The notes under the pieces are model-generated. The model ran no database searches. It saw only the letters and a program-made list of their open reading frames with translations, and had not been told where the DNA came from. From Pyrenula massariospora (lineage: Eukaryota; Ascomycota; Eurotiomycetes; Pyrenulales; Pyrenulaceae), in assembly GCA_021030905.1 (NCBI GenBank), contig JAGFMI010000023.1, forward strand, positions 124,001 through 188,000: a stretch of DNA of 64,000 nucleotides, read 5' to 3'. The number at the start of each line of letters is the position of its first letter. Positions within the stretch are counted from its first letter, which is position 1. Positions 20,770-32,131 of this stretch are shown piece after piece. The position numbers and the translations under genes are program-made.

Positions 20770-23088
20770 ATGCCTTCCATACCAGTGTCAGATCTCATAG
20801 GAAGGAGCTTCGAGGCAGCCGCTGAGGCAGAGCATTCAATTGTGCAGCTTGTCAAGAGAATCAGTATCCCGCTCAATAGCACCAGCTCTCCGGCACAGAT
20901 CGCAGCGAGCGTGCAGGATCCGTGGAACCAGTCAGCTAAGTATGCGCTGGGATGGACCTACTTCGCTCTTGGCCTTTTGTTGTTCGCTACAGCCGTCAGA
21001 TGTTACCATTTGTGGGGCGACAAGATTCGGACGGCGCTATACAAGCAAGAACATGTCAACTCGGCAATGATGATATCGCCGAGATACGACTATGAAATGC
21101 CCAGCGCCAACACCGCAACATCAACTACCCAGTTCTTCCCGGCAAATGGCCAGCTACCCGAGAAGCCGAAAGAACAATCATCTGTCTCCAGCATTGCACC
21201 AGTTAACAACGTCATCGCCTTCTTTCGAATGACATTCTACCGTCCGGTACCCGTAATGAGGATTGGCAAACTTGAATTTGTATCCCCATCTCTTGGGGTT
21301 ACGGTCATTGTCTCGGCCGCGGTCATCTTCACGATGCTGTACTCGTTTCTACCACGGCCACTGTACTACGAGAGCATGAACGCCGGGTCTCCACCGCTAG
21401 CGATTCGTGCAGGCATGTTGTCAGTAGCGATGATGCCATGGATTATCGGCTTGAGTATGAAAGCCAACTTGATCTCAGTGATGACGGGCATTGGTCATGA
21501 AAGACTCAACGTACTTCATCGATGGGGTGGCTACCTCTGCCTTCTTCTTGCACTCGTTCACACTCTCCCTTTCTACCTTCAACCCTTGTGGGACCCGAGA
21601 GGCTTTGATGGGTTCAAATGGTACTTTACCCAGAAAGGCCAAAACTGGTACATCTATACTACGGGGATTGCAGCGCTCGTACCGCTGGGTTTCCTCTGCA
21701 TTCATTCTCTCCCTTTCCTACGGAAATGGATGTACGAGCTTTTTGTTGCCTTGCATGTACCGGCATCCATTGTCTTCTTGGCCATGCTGTTCTGGCACTG
21801 CAACAACTACCTCACATCGTGGAATTATCTGTGGGCGACAGTAGGAATATGGGTCTTCTCATACGCCATGCGTTTCTTCTATCTTAACTGGACAAATCCA
21901 TTCCATATGTCCTGGCTCATTGGCGAAGAGGCTGCGGTGACCATCCTCCCGGAGAATGCTATCAAAGTCACCATCCCCACGCAGAAGCGATGGAAACCCG
22001 GTCAATTTGTGTACCTTCGAATGCCTGGTATTTCTCTGTTTGAGAACCACCCTTTCACGATTGCGTCTTTGTGCAGCGATGATTTCCCATCTCTATACGG
22101 TGAGGAATATCGTGATATGGCTCTGGTGTTCCGTCCCTTCAGCGGATTCACCAAAAAGGTTCGGGATACGGCGCTTGTGAAAGGTCCATACAAGACATAT
22201 CGAGCATTTATTGACGGCCCTTACGGTGGCATGCAACGTGAGATGGCTTCCTTCGACACGGTGTATTTCTTTGCAGGCGGAAGTGGGATCACGGCTATTG
22301 CCAGCCAGCTGCTCGATCTGATCCGGCGAATGCGAGACGGCAAAGCCGTGACCAAGATTGTTCGAGTGGTTTGGGCGCTGAAACGACCGGAGACCATGGA
22401 ATGGTTCAAGGAAGAGCTAAGGATCTGTCGCGAATTCGCACCACCAAATTCTGTCGAATGCCAGTTTTTCATCACCGCCTCCAAGAGATATGAAGCTGGA
22501 CAACTGGAGGCGCCTCGCTCACGACCCCACAGCGGCGCGTTTCATGATAGGATTGATGATTTCTTCCAACATACGGGGCAGAAGAGAAACTCGGCCCTTA
22601 TCAGGGACGAAGCAGCTGGTGATGAGGAGCGGGAGAAGGAACTCAGGAGAGAAAACGAAGACACCATCACAGCGCTTCCTCAAGCCCACCTCGTCGTCCC
22701 TCCTCAGCGGCCTATGATCAACACGTCCGTGGCTAACGCTGGTCCTTCACGATGGTCGATGGCTACAGCTTCTCCGATCGAGCCAGCCCGGACATTCGAC
22801 TTTGGATTTCCTGAAACACCGTCCAAATTCCAGAAATCACTGATGCGATTCGCATTCCTTCCATCCGCACGGACGGACGGCTGGCGGACGGAATATGGCC
22901 GTCCAGACCTTCCGTACATGCTCCGGAACTTGTCGAAAGAGTTTGGACGGAGGACGTGCGTGTTTGTGTGCGGACCGCCGAGTATGCGGGTTGACGTTGC
23001 TAACACAGTCGCGAGGCTGCAAAGCGAGGTCATGCACGACTCTGGAAAGGATGAGATCTTTCTGCACGCTGAGAATTACGCGATTTGA
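20770..23088 (+). CDS. Ferric/cupric reductase, FRE family transmembrane oxidoreductase
   Basis: Single exon, 772 aa, first in-frame ATG at 20770 (MPSIPVSD). After an exposed N-terminus with possible N-glycosylation sites and a first helix (WTYFALGLLLFATAVRCYHLW), the ferric-reductase membrane core carries two bis-histidine pairs for haem: H-RWGGYLCLLLALV-H and LFVAL-H-VPASIVFLAMLFW-H. The cytosolic half has the FAD motif HPFTIAS, then an NADPH-binding GGSGITAI, and a terminal CGPPSMRVDVANTV, in the order expected for the FAD/NAD-binding reductase fold. The family moves electrons from cytosolic NADPH across the plasma membrane to reduce Fe3+ or Cu2+ before uptake. A low-complexity insert of about 110 residues separates the nucleotide-binding segments. 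No iron permease or ferroxidase gene is adjacent. Iron-responsive control is likely but I did not identify GATA-type sites. Confidence 0.9.
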   Translation: MPSIPVSDLIGRSFEAAAEAEHSIVQLVKRISIPLNSTSSPAQIAASVQDPWNQSAKYALGWTYFALGLLLFATAVRCYHLWGDKIRTALYKQEHVNSAMMISPRYDYEMPSANTATSTTQFFPANGQLPEKPKEQSSVSSIAPVNNVIAFFRMTFYRPVPVMRIGKLEFVSPSLGVTVIVSAAVIFTMLYSFLPRPLYYESMNAGSPPLAIRAGMLSVAMMPWIIGLSMKANLISVMTGIGHERLNVLHRWGGYLCLLLALVHTLPFYLQPLWDPRGFDGFKWYFTQKGQNWYIYTTGIAALVPLGFLCIHSLPFLRKWMYELFVALHVPASIVFLAMLFWHCNNYLTSWNYLWATVGIWVFSYAMRFFYLNWTNPFHMSWLIGEEAAVTILPENAIKVTIPTQKRWKPGQFVYLRMPGISLFENHPFTIASLCSDDFPSLYGEEYRDMALVFRPFSGFTKKVRDTALVKGPYKTYRAFIDGPYGGMQREMASFDTVYFFAGGSGITAIASQLLDLIRRMRDGKAVTKIVRVVWALKRPETMEWFKEELRICREFAPPNSVECQFFITASKRYEAGQLEAPRSRPHSGAFHDRIDDFFQHTGQKRNSALIRDEAAGDEEREKELRRENEDTITALPQAHLVVPPQRPMINTSVANAGPSRWSMATASPIEPARTFDFGFPETPSKFQKSLMRFAFLPSARTDGWRTEYGRPDLPYMLRNLSKEFGRRTCVFVCGPPSMRVDVANTVARLQSEVMHDSGKDEIFLHAENYAI

Positions 23089-24284
23089 CGAGGAATGGTC
23101 ACGACGACGGTGCTTCTATGTGCATATTAGCGACTTGGATTTGGATATAGGACCAGGCGTTTGATCTAAAAATTGGCCGGAGGTCTGGTGTATGTGCGTT
23201 TTGCGAGATCTACGATACCCCCGAGTTGGACGTGGCTCTGCCGGACTGTCTCTTGCTTTGTATTTGCAGGAAGAGTTTGACTGTACGCGGCATGACGCTA
23301 CCATTGATGTACTACTAGCATATAACGAACTAATTTCACACTCTGTCCATCCGCTCATTCTGGTGTCTTCCCCTTCGTCATTGAGTGTATATTTCTGGCC
23401 GTGTGAATGATGTCATGCATCACGGTGTCTGCCTGGCACCTTCTCCGTTGCTCTTTCCCTTCCTGCTCTCCACTTCCTGTCACTTCCACTTCAACATTGA
23501 CCGGGTCAGGCTTCCGGCGGCCAGGTGACTCAAGGCTTCGCCGTTCGCCTCCGATGATATTCGTTCCTCCTCTCATCAACCAACCTTCTATCAATTGTCT
23601 TTTCGACTACGCTTGAGCGTGCAGAATTGAGGCCACCGACACGCTTTTGAGATTACTGCTTAGATGTGAGTTCATCATCCTTGATGGCGGCCTTACTTGC
23701 GGCGCTCGCTAATGTGTCAAGAGAACGATAGCCCTACGACTGGCCGCACCACCGGAGTGATCGTCTGAAATCGGCCAATTGCCTACACAATGGCGGCATC
23801 TCTCAATGTGACCACATCTCTGTCATCGCCACTCAGTAGCTAACAAAGTGAAACTAGCCGCTTCTTGTCCGTGGATAATCGTACCGACTACACGCTTAGC
23901 TTAGAATCTAGATTTTGCACAGATGCCCTGCTCTCATATTTTTCCTCGCTGATCTCGACTCTTGCTTTGCCGTTCTAACTACGGAATGCTTGTTGTGCTG
24001 ACCAGGAGCTTAAGGGACTCACTCCAGCCATGCCGAAAAGCAGCCACAACAAGTGTCATGGCTTTTGAATGGTTGACCAAGCCTCTTGTTACACTTGGTT
24101 TCAAAGGCAAGCAATCACCTAGGACTGTCTCTTCAGTCGCTAAAACAAGCCCCAATGCTGTTAAATTTCCGGTGAGTTTGGGATGAACCTTTGTTGTTCG
24201 TGCGTCGCAAGATTGCTAAGGCTTCTATAGGTACTGTTGTCACTCTGGGCTGAGTGAAATTCCCTGGAGTCTTTTGTTCATCGG
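23089..24284. other. Intergenic, 3' of the ferric reductase
   Basis: This stretch probably holds the 3' UTR. A small ATG frame at 24058 (MAFEWLTKPLVTLGFKGK...) runs into a good donor (GTGAGT) at 24172 and could splice to an acceptor near 24231, but the product would be only about 46 residues and has no motif. I do not call it as a gene. Confidence 0.35.
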
Positions 24285-24830
24285 CCCGACACTGAAACGG
24301 CTGCAAGCGATGCAGATATGCAATTCAAGATGTGAGCGGCCACTCGTTGAGTGCAAGCTCACTGACATAACCGTGAGTGCTACAGGACCTTAGTGCTGAT
24401 GCGTAGGGGAAATTGAATTTGTACAAATTCACTGACGCAGCCACATGTGCTGTGAGCCCATCGTCCATTGACCAACGGGTTGCTTATCCATTACCACTTT
24501 ACTGAACCTGCTAGAAGCGCCGGCAAGCGATGCCCCAGCAGGGCCATCGGTTCTTGCTACTCACAAACTTACTGAATCGGCCATAAGCGCTGATCAGCAT
24601 CGAGCGTATTAGCTTGTTGCTGCTTGCTCGCTGCAAGCTCACTGATACAGCCATAAGTGCTGTAAATACCTGCGATAGTAGAATTCGGGCCTAGCGGCTC
24701 GACTCTATCATACTTGCTTTCTGCAAGCTTACTGAATCAGCCACAAGCGCTGGTAAGCGTTGCCCCAGTAGGGCCAATGCTGCTTGCCCACTGCAAGCTC
24801 ACTGAGACAGCCATAAGTGTTGTCAGGCAA
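24285..24830. repeat. Array of a 30-bp motif at exact 70-bp spacing
   Basis: A conserved core (about ctgcaagctc + actgaatcag + ccataagcgctg) recurs eight times. Its actga element starts at 24291, 24361, 24431, 24501, 24571, 24641, 24731 and 24801. Six of the seven intervals are exactly 70 bp; the remaining one is 90 bp. Units 4 and 7 also share part of the intervening segment (tgccccag[c/t]agggcca), so the whole array probably arose by tandem duplication of a 70-bp unit, and the part between cores diverged faster. Many differences are C/T or G/A transitions. The period is not a multiple of three and the array is not in a gene I can support. Confidence 0.85.
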
Positions 24831-27116
24831 AGGATCTTGTTCTGGGCCTGTTGTTCCCCCCTGAAATTCTTCAGCGACCAAAGATACCCACATCTTCTAC
24901 TAGCTTTGAATTGCACATCATTCGAATTCCAGCGAGTCAACACATAGAGATCCAAGTGTCTGCGGGCACATGGATTCTTCTGGCTTTTTCAATTCGACAG
25001 ACAGAGTTCCACGTAGGTGGGCTCTGATACATACTTTCAAAATCTCTCACGGAAGCTTGAGGCCATTACAAAGGCTGTTTACCACCGTTGTGCCAGTATC
25101 ACAGAAGTCTCTGGATTTTCCTCGCGTCAGTGATATCGCGCGAAGACCGGCAAATACAATAGAATTATTCGAGATATTCCAGCTACATTGGCGTCATAGA
25201 CCGACTCGTCAACATTGTCTCGCTTACAACCCGGTCTCTAGGCGTTTGAGAGGTTTGCATCCATGGATCTTATGAGCTCTCTATTTTTTCCACCCGGAAA
25301 GAGATCCTCCGCATCTCTTCGCCGCCTCGCGTCGAGACAATTTCATTGCTTCATCATCCTTCTCCCTTTCAGAGAGCGTTGAGTATCTCTCACGGCTCAC
25401 TTAATGGACACCCCACATACGGTCAAGAAAACCACCACATGGGTCTCGTTTAATTTCATCTCTCTTGAGTCTTTGCTTGTTTGCGGTCATCCATGGATCC
25501 AGATCTCGCACATAGGACCCTGGTCAATTTCCCAACCTCGTCGACTCCAGTGCCACTGTGGCCGCATCGAAAGACTCTTTAAATGGCTCCTCGAGGAACG
25601 TCCCATTGGTTACAAACTCTTAATTGAAATACCTCAACCTCGGAGCCACCGAGCCGCTCACGTTCAAGTTCTGATCTCTGATGGCATCAAAAGCCATCAC
25701 CGTCACCACCATACCGCCAACGTCCTCCGGTTGGCGGTTCCAGAGCGCGACTCAAGAAAGCAATCATGGCTCATCCTCCAATTTTTCGTGCACCTGACAA
25801 GTGCTATTATGAAATAACCCAAAGATTCTATCCAGCCGGACGTCGTAGCACACGGATTTCTGCGGAATCTATTCTACGCTATACCCTACGAACAATTCTG
25901 TTTGTCGCTCCCCTCGAAACATCATCAATGCCTCCTGGACTGATGGCACGGCTCCGGCTCTCCATCTATCTACGAATACAATCTGCAACCTTGCCAAAGT
26001 CTACAGTGCCTTTGGAGGCAATCCTCCGGCCATTTCCTCTCCGGCCTTTCTTCAAATCTTCAGGTGAGTAAAAAGCTTTCCTTATTGCTCTGCAAGAGTC
26101 GAGATCAGCGGACCAATGTTTTGCTTTTGTGTTCTTGGTGTTTTGCATTCTTTTGGAGCTTTTGAGCTTGGGTTGGTGGTTCGGTGCCATGACATGGACG
26201 GTCCGCGAAAGGATTGAGGTTGTTCAGAATATACAAAGGGAAATCCTGCTAGGTAGGCTTGGAGGGGTTTGGGTTGCAGGTTGGGTGCTTCGATCATGGC
26301 GGGAATGCTAGGGGCCATTGGGGAGGACTTGCAGAGGAAGTGGTGAAGGGAACGCAGATGGAGAACGCATCTATGAGAGACGACGAAGATATTTGGGAGT
26401 CGCTTTGCTGGCTACCTACATTCCAATCTAATTAAAGCAAATATCGGTACAACTCTGCTCGTGTCGTATGCGGACCATGAAACTCATTTCTTCACTCACA
26501 CACTCTCTTCGACCAATCTATCCTTTGTCATAGAACTCGGACCTACATATATCCATATCTAGACCCAACCCATCCATCCATCTTGCGGTACGGGTACGGT
26601 AGAATACCGCTAACCAACAGACGGGCGTAGGCGTCTAGAAGGTGAAGATGTGCCTTAACTCCTCGCTAGACAGAGAGACCAGACTGCTCCTAAAGATTTC
26701 CAGACTCTGCTGTAAGGATACGCATGGTGGAAAGACAATGTACAACCCTCTTTCCGTGCTCTTCCGGGCGGAGGAAGTGGTAGGGAGAGGGCGGGGATGC
26801 GGACGGCACGGCTGCTGACTAGGGGTTGATTGGGGGGTGTTCAGGGGGGGAGGAACACGGAGGCGGTTGGTAAGTGGGAGGCAAGGGGGGATAGGGATGG
26901 GTATACTGAGGACTTGAGGGTGCTTGGTGTGTGGGTGTTGTTGTGGTGGGAACAGGCTAGGAACGATGAGCTCAATTCAGGGCTTGAGAATTGGAACGAA
27001 GCTTCTTCTAAAGGTGTAACATGGACAAGTGTACAAACGTACACCATCGCTCTCCCTTCCTCATGAGCCTATCCCCCTCTTCAAAAGTCAATTACGTACT
27101 GCACGTGCGGACGACA
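24831..27116. other. Gene-poor stretch between repeat array and MIC19
   Basis: Several ATG frames of about 100 codons exist (24970-25275, 25766-26071), and a longer frame at 25404-25817. I recognise no domain in them and found no consistent splice model joining them. They may be remnants or a poorly conserved small gene. The segment 26760-27000 is G-rich with short simple repeats. Confidence 0.35.
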
Positions 27117-27980
27117 TCAAAGCACCCTCCCCACAAACTCGCTCTCCATCCTCCCCACGGCCTCTCGAAAAGACGCAACCTCGGCCCAACAATCCAGCGG
27201 CCGCCGGTCGTTGATCCGCAAACACCCGATCAGGTTCTCCCGTGCCGCTTCGACGTCCTTGGGGTACGGCGCGATCTTTTTGCGGGACTCCAGCGTTTTG
27301 CGGAGGGTTTGGAGTTGGGATTGCACGGTGTCGTGTGATAATTCTTGATCTTCCCGTTGGGAGAGTTGTGGAGTTTGGGGGTCTGCGGCAGCGGCGGCGG
27401 TGGGCGATGTAGCGGAGGGGAGCGGACTGGACGGGAGGGAGAGGAGTCTGTGTTCTGGGGGTGGGGAGGGCGTGAGGGCGTCGGCGGCTTTGGTCAGGAT
27501 TGATTTTTCGGAGGGAGAGAATTTGCTTGGGGGAGGGGAGGAGGCGAGCTCGGCGCGGATTTTGGATAATGTTTCGGCTTCGCGGGAATGTAGTTTTTCG
27601 AGTTCCGCGGCGACGCGTTGCGCAATGTGGAGGTCCGCGGTGGTGCGGCGGGTGGTGTCTGTCTGTACGAGGACGTGAGCGGGAGGGACGGGGTAGGAGA
27701 GGAGACGGAAGGAATGGACAGAAGGGGGAAAGGAAGTAATAGAACGTACCTCCGGCGAGGATTGGAGGGAGTCGATCAGTTCTTGCGAGAAACGAAGGGG
27801 TGTGTCGCTGGCGAGGGTGGAGTTAGCATGTGGTTGTCTAGGATTCGGTTTGCTAGGAAAGAAAAAGCCGGAGCTGAAGCTCGGCTAGAGCGATACTTGG
27901 AAGTGGAAGAGATTGCAGACCTACCTTGAGAAAACATGATGTCCGGCGGAACCTTCAGACTTCGAGCCGCCTGCGCCCAT
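27117..27980 (-). CDS. MIC19: MICOS complex subunit MIC19 (DUF1690 family)
   Basis: Three exons: 27980-27925, 27807-27750 and 27662-27117, phases closing, 219 aa. The N-terminus MGAGGSKSEGSAGHHVFS fits fungal Mic19 exactly, including the MG...S pattern of an N-myristoylation signal. It is followed by SDTPLRFSQELIDSLQSSPE, a coiled-coil-prone segment (RRTTADLHIAQRVAAELEKLHSREAETLSKI) and a Pro/Ser/Ala-rich linker. The C-terminal CHCH-like region (SRKKIAPYPKDVEAARENLIGCLRINDRRPLDCWAEVASFREAV) has two cysteines separated by ten residues. Mic19 is a peripheral inner-membrane protein that links Mic60 to the Mic10 subcomplex at mitochondrial crista junctions. The last exon alone, read from an internal start, would be mistaken for a 69-aa protein. 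Confidence 0.92.
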
Positions 27981-28870
27981 GTTCAATCAATCGTTGTTGT
28001 CCACCTTTCTCCCTCTTCCTCCCGTTGAATGGGTTCCGCGGTTCGAAAGAATCGCCTCTCCGCGCCCGTGTGTCCAATAGCAGAATCCAATATCAGCGAA
28101 GTTGACAACGCAAGCGGGATACGTGCGGGAGTCAAGAACTTCCGTGGGCGCGTCTTTAGATTTCGCAAAGTTTGAAGCTTTTGTCGGCGTCAAGGCCAGG
28201 TACAATTGAAGACTCCCGGGTTACAAGGCAGGTCCTGGCTAAAATCCGGCAGTTTTCAATTGAACCTTGCGCTGGGAGAATTTTGCCAGGCGGTAAGACG
28301 GGTCAATTTTGGCATCATAATACTAAAAGGAATGTCTCTCTTCTTCCATTTAGCCTTCATACCCTATCCGCAAGTCCAGCTTTATAAGAATTAGCATAGA
28401 GATAATGGGCAATAAAGCTTCAGGTCAATTGGTCAGGTCATCCGGGTCGAGGAAAAAAAGTTGGCAGGTACAGGAGCAGGGGCAAGTGATACTCGAGAGG
28501 CAGGTAGAGCTTTCGCTAGACCAAAGAGAGACTCTCGCCCCGAGTAGTACTGGAGATGGGCATAGACAAGTCTTGAACGCCTCCATATGGGCGACCTCTA
28601 GTGAAGATAAACGTGCCCGATCTCATAATGCTTCACTGAGCAGATGAGAAGCGGAAACTCCCCAATTCGACGCCAGCTGAGCCAGCCGTAAAGATTGCCG
28701 ATATTGCAAGAATATAGACATTAGGGTAAGCCTACGTATATCGAAGCTATAGGAGGACCCGCCTCTGCCATCATCACCCAGGATATAGATCGTCATCTTC
28801 CTCATTCCTTCGGTCCAATCAGATCTATTATGCCCAAGCTCCTCCGAGCAACCCAACCCCTCCAGGATCC
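27981..28870. other. Intergenic between MIC19 and hexokinase
   Basis: The stretch holds the MIC19 promoter and the 3' flank of hexokinase. An ATG frame at 28405-28647 (80 aa, plus strand) begins MGNKASG, which matches the myristoylation consensus but may be chance; it has no other support. Confidence 0.4.
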
Positions 28871-30896
28871 CTAATTCTGCACAGAGGGGTTGCCTGCTAC
28901 CAGCGCGATCAAAGCGGCTCCAAGACCACTTCCATCTTTTGCCAGTCCGATTCTAATCTTTTTCTCACCTTCCGGACCAACACCTTGTATCTGTCTCAGC
29001 GCATCCCGGATGTGGCCCTCAAAGTTTGGATAGAATTCCACCAGACTTCCGTCCACACCGATGTCGATCAGCTCGTCTTCCTTGATCTTGTTCGTTGATA
29101 TCACCACTGCAGCAATAGCCACAGCAGAAAGTCGTGCCGCGCGTTTGCCAATAGCGTGAACGAGGGCTTTGACAGCTTCACAGTCTTCGGTACTTGGTGC
29201 CGAGACACTAAGATCGCGTTCAAGAGTCTGTTTGGTGATGCGAAGGTGGTCAGAAGAGTCCTCCTCGACAATTGAGAGAAAAGAAGTGTCAATGCCCCAT
29301 TGCCTAAATAGAGGTGAATCGTCATCGACGGTAGTCGTTGAAGTTGTGTCGTTGTCTGCCGAGCTTGCGTCTTTGAACAGCGTTGATTGAGGATCGCTGT
29401 GTGAGTGCATAGCAAGGATGGCTCTTCGGAGGATTTCGCCGAGGAACATTCCAGAAACGCGTTTTTCGAACATTTGGATTCCGGGATTCACGCTTTCAGC
29501 ATCAAGGTCGCGGTCATAGGGTGTATTTGGAAGGACAGATAGGTGATTATCGAAAGATCCCCATTCGGTGTTGACAATCATCAGACCGGTAGATTTGTCA
29601 TAGTCCGCTCCTCCTTCCAACTTGTCCATCTTAGTAACTCGAGCCAGTTTCTCCACATAGGCGCCGTTCGTGCCTGTCCCGAAGATTGCGCCGAGAAGAG
29701 TACCGGTTTTCCCAGGAGAAGTATATGATCGTGCCATCAGCGTGCCAACAGTATCATTTACCAGGGCAGCAACCTTTACCGGCAAGTGAAGCTCATCAAT
29801 CTCTTGTTGTAACAAAGCGCAAACGTCCTTCCCAATAGTGTCGTCGATATCGAAGCCTTTGGTCCAACGAGCTAACTCGCCCTTGTTAATTCCTACTTGA
29901 TTGACGGGAAAGCTGAATGTGAAGCCCAGATTGAACACGTCCTCGTCTCTATACCCAGCTTGAATAGAGTGAGTGACCCGTCTACGCTTGGCCGTCTGGA
30001 AGTGGTCGCTGTGATGTGTCCGGAGGAAATTTTCAATTTGTTTCGCAAGAAAAGAGAAGAGCTCTTTGGAGTTTTTGGCAACCATAAGGTCTCGCGGTAT
30101 GGCTACCTTTGACTGGGTGAGGGAAAACGTCTGATTTCCATGGAGTACAATTGAGCAGACGCGGAAATTTGTTCCACCGAGATCTACGGCTAGGTAGGTT
30201 CCCTATATCGTGAAATTTAGCCATTGCGGGTACTGTGCCGGTAGGGAGAGCTACCTTTTCAGTTCCATTCGGTACCGCGGTCACGTACGTTGGTATCTGG
30301 CTCATCGTAGCACCTTGTTTTTCTAGACCTTCATCCATCTGTTTGATGAACTCTTTGACTGCTTCGTTGACATCGTGATCTGGATACTCGAACTCGGCAG
30401 ATATTCGTTGCGCTTCTTTTAAGAGGGCCATCTCGGATGGTCGACAGACTGGAAATGGATCACCAAAAATGGGGTAATTCTCACACTGTCCAAAATTACG
30501 GAAGCGTTCAGGGTCAGCAAGCTGATTGTAAAGTTCTACCGGCAGGACCGGCTGCCTCCTTGTAGGTTGTGGCGTATGTACAACGGATTCTTTAGGATTA
30601 AAGAATTGTACAAGTATGGTTAAGCAAAGGACGAAGGCGGATAGAAAATAGAGAGGGTGGGCACTTGATCTTGCCGACAGTTTGGCTTTTGTCTTCAAGT
30701 AGCTATTGAAAGGATAGACACCGACTGATATGGTTGAGTCGTCAAGAGGTTGGTTCGTGGACGCCAGGTTGGAGTATTCGGACCGCCAAGCAGTGGAGGG
30801 GGTATGAGAGATGGCGGGGGAGTGGTGGATTGGGCGTCGTGGAGAAGAATTGGCGGGCGGCTGAAGGTAAGGTTTAGGGACGAATAACGACTTCAA
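28871..30896 (-). CDS. Hexokinase-family sugar kinase with 5' extension
   Basis: Main model: exons 30431-30255 and 30202-28871, 502 aa from the ATG at 30431 (MALLKEAQRISAEF), which is the usual hexokinase length. Visible motifs are DLGGTNFR (phosphate binding), FTFSFPVNQ and TKGFD (sugar binding), LVNDTVGTLMA (with the catalytic-base Asp), GTGTNGAYVE, and NTEWGSF with the sugar-binding Glu. It should phosphorylate hexoses with ATP. The reading frame stays open for a further 155 codons upstream, to 30896 and beyond. That stretch encodes a Pro/Ser-rich segment and a strong hydrophobic helix (PLYFLSAFVLCLTILVQFF), but contains no ATG before the upstream stop. Either an undetected 5' exon supplies the start, giving a membrane-anchored hexokinase like the Aspergillus HxkC group, or the extension is untranslated. 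An insert around residues 260-310 (SSADNDTTSTTTVDDDS) is unusual for hexokinases. Confidence 0.85.
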
Positions 30897-32131
30897 AGAG
30901 ACATTTGATGGTTCGTTGAATGGTTTAAGGATACGACGAGCAGTCCAATTGCAACGACGTGTGCTGCAGCCTCAGTCGACTCCAAGCCTTTTGCCCCACC
31001 AAGCCGAACTCTGGGGCCGCACTGCGGGGAACCAGTCCTTCAACAGGCGACATGGGATTTTCAACGCGACAAGGCTGGGCGAAAATGTTGCAAGGAAGGG
31101 AGAGGGCTTTCGGTCCGTTCTTCAGCTTGTTGGAAAAGCTGTAGTGAAGAAATTGACGGCGAGACACTCAGAAATAAAAGACCGTGATTACCGGTACAAG
31201 GCTGCATTCAGGTTGGCTTGGTCTGCTGACGATGTCCAAGGTTCATTCTCAGCGTATTATCTGAGGAACTAAGGACCGCGAGGACCAGCACAGAGACTCC
31301 TACAAAAAGCATTGTGTGACGGCACGGCGCGACGAGAATGAACAAGAGTAGATCACGTGAGCCGGACCTTCTTAAAGACCCAAGGGATTGTCCCGGCATT
31401 CGACAGTCAAGCTATGATGTTCAACGGCTGCGCACGACAGCGAGATACCTCGTTAATTTTAAACTTTTCCCTCACGTGCTGAAAGGGTAGGGTTGACCTT
31501 GTCGACCTTAGAGGTTTGAGAAGTTGAGAAGTCGATTTCTACCAGCCCCAGCCATCGACGTCTCGGCTCTCTCGGAGAGTACCCCTGGCAAAACTTTATC
31601 GGCAAGGAGGCGAGAACGATTCGCTGAAGCGAGAAAATCACGCCCCGAATCTCAGCCTACGAGGACACCATCGATGATTTTGTAAGTCTGCCTTCAACGG
31701 CAAGACCTGCCATTCCTACAGACTACACAGGGGATGTTACGCATTGAGGAGATGGTGGACTACTCAAACCTTCAGCAGATTATGTGCTTCAGGAAAAAGG
31801 CATGAGGTTGATCCCCCATCGTCTTCCCCTTTGTCGCATATTGCTATGGAGAAACTCGGAACCGCTACCGAGTCGGCTAAGATGCTTCTAATCAATGTCA
31901 GCTCGAACGCGTCGCTTGCACTAGTTACAGTAACGAGGTAAAGGGATCCCTACATGATGGCGTACCCTTCGCAACGCGAGATGAGCCTCCGCCTAGTGTC
32001 GACCAAAGTCAACAACCATTCTTCTACACCCTCAATGTCACTCACACGCTCGTTCAATTTTTAATCCAACCCTTCAAGTCTTTCCTTACGTCTACTGCAT
32101 TGTTTAATATCTTTCATCGTCTTTCAGCGAG
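30897..32131. other. Divergent intergenic region
   Basis: The region separates hexokinase (-) from the secreted binding-like protein (+). It should contain both promoters and any 5' exon of the hexokinase. Frames on both strands at 30916-31272 look like chance. Nothing else was recognised. Confidence 0.4.

Noticed and set aside
24285-24830. CRISPR-like repeat-spacer array
   Set aside because: The repeat and spacing superficially look like one, but the cores vary, the spacers share sequence between units, there are no cas genes and the genome is eukaryotic.
30916-31272. Plus-strand frame of 118 codons between hexokinase and the binding-like protein
   Set aside because: No motif or conservation clue; a minus-strand frame overlaps the same region and either could be chance.
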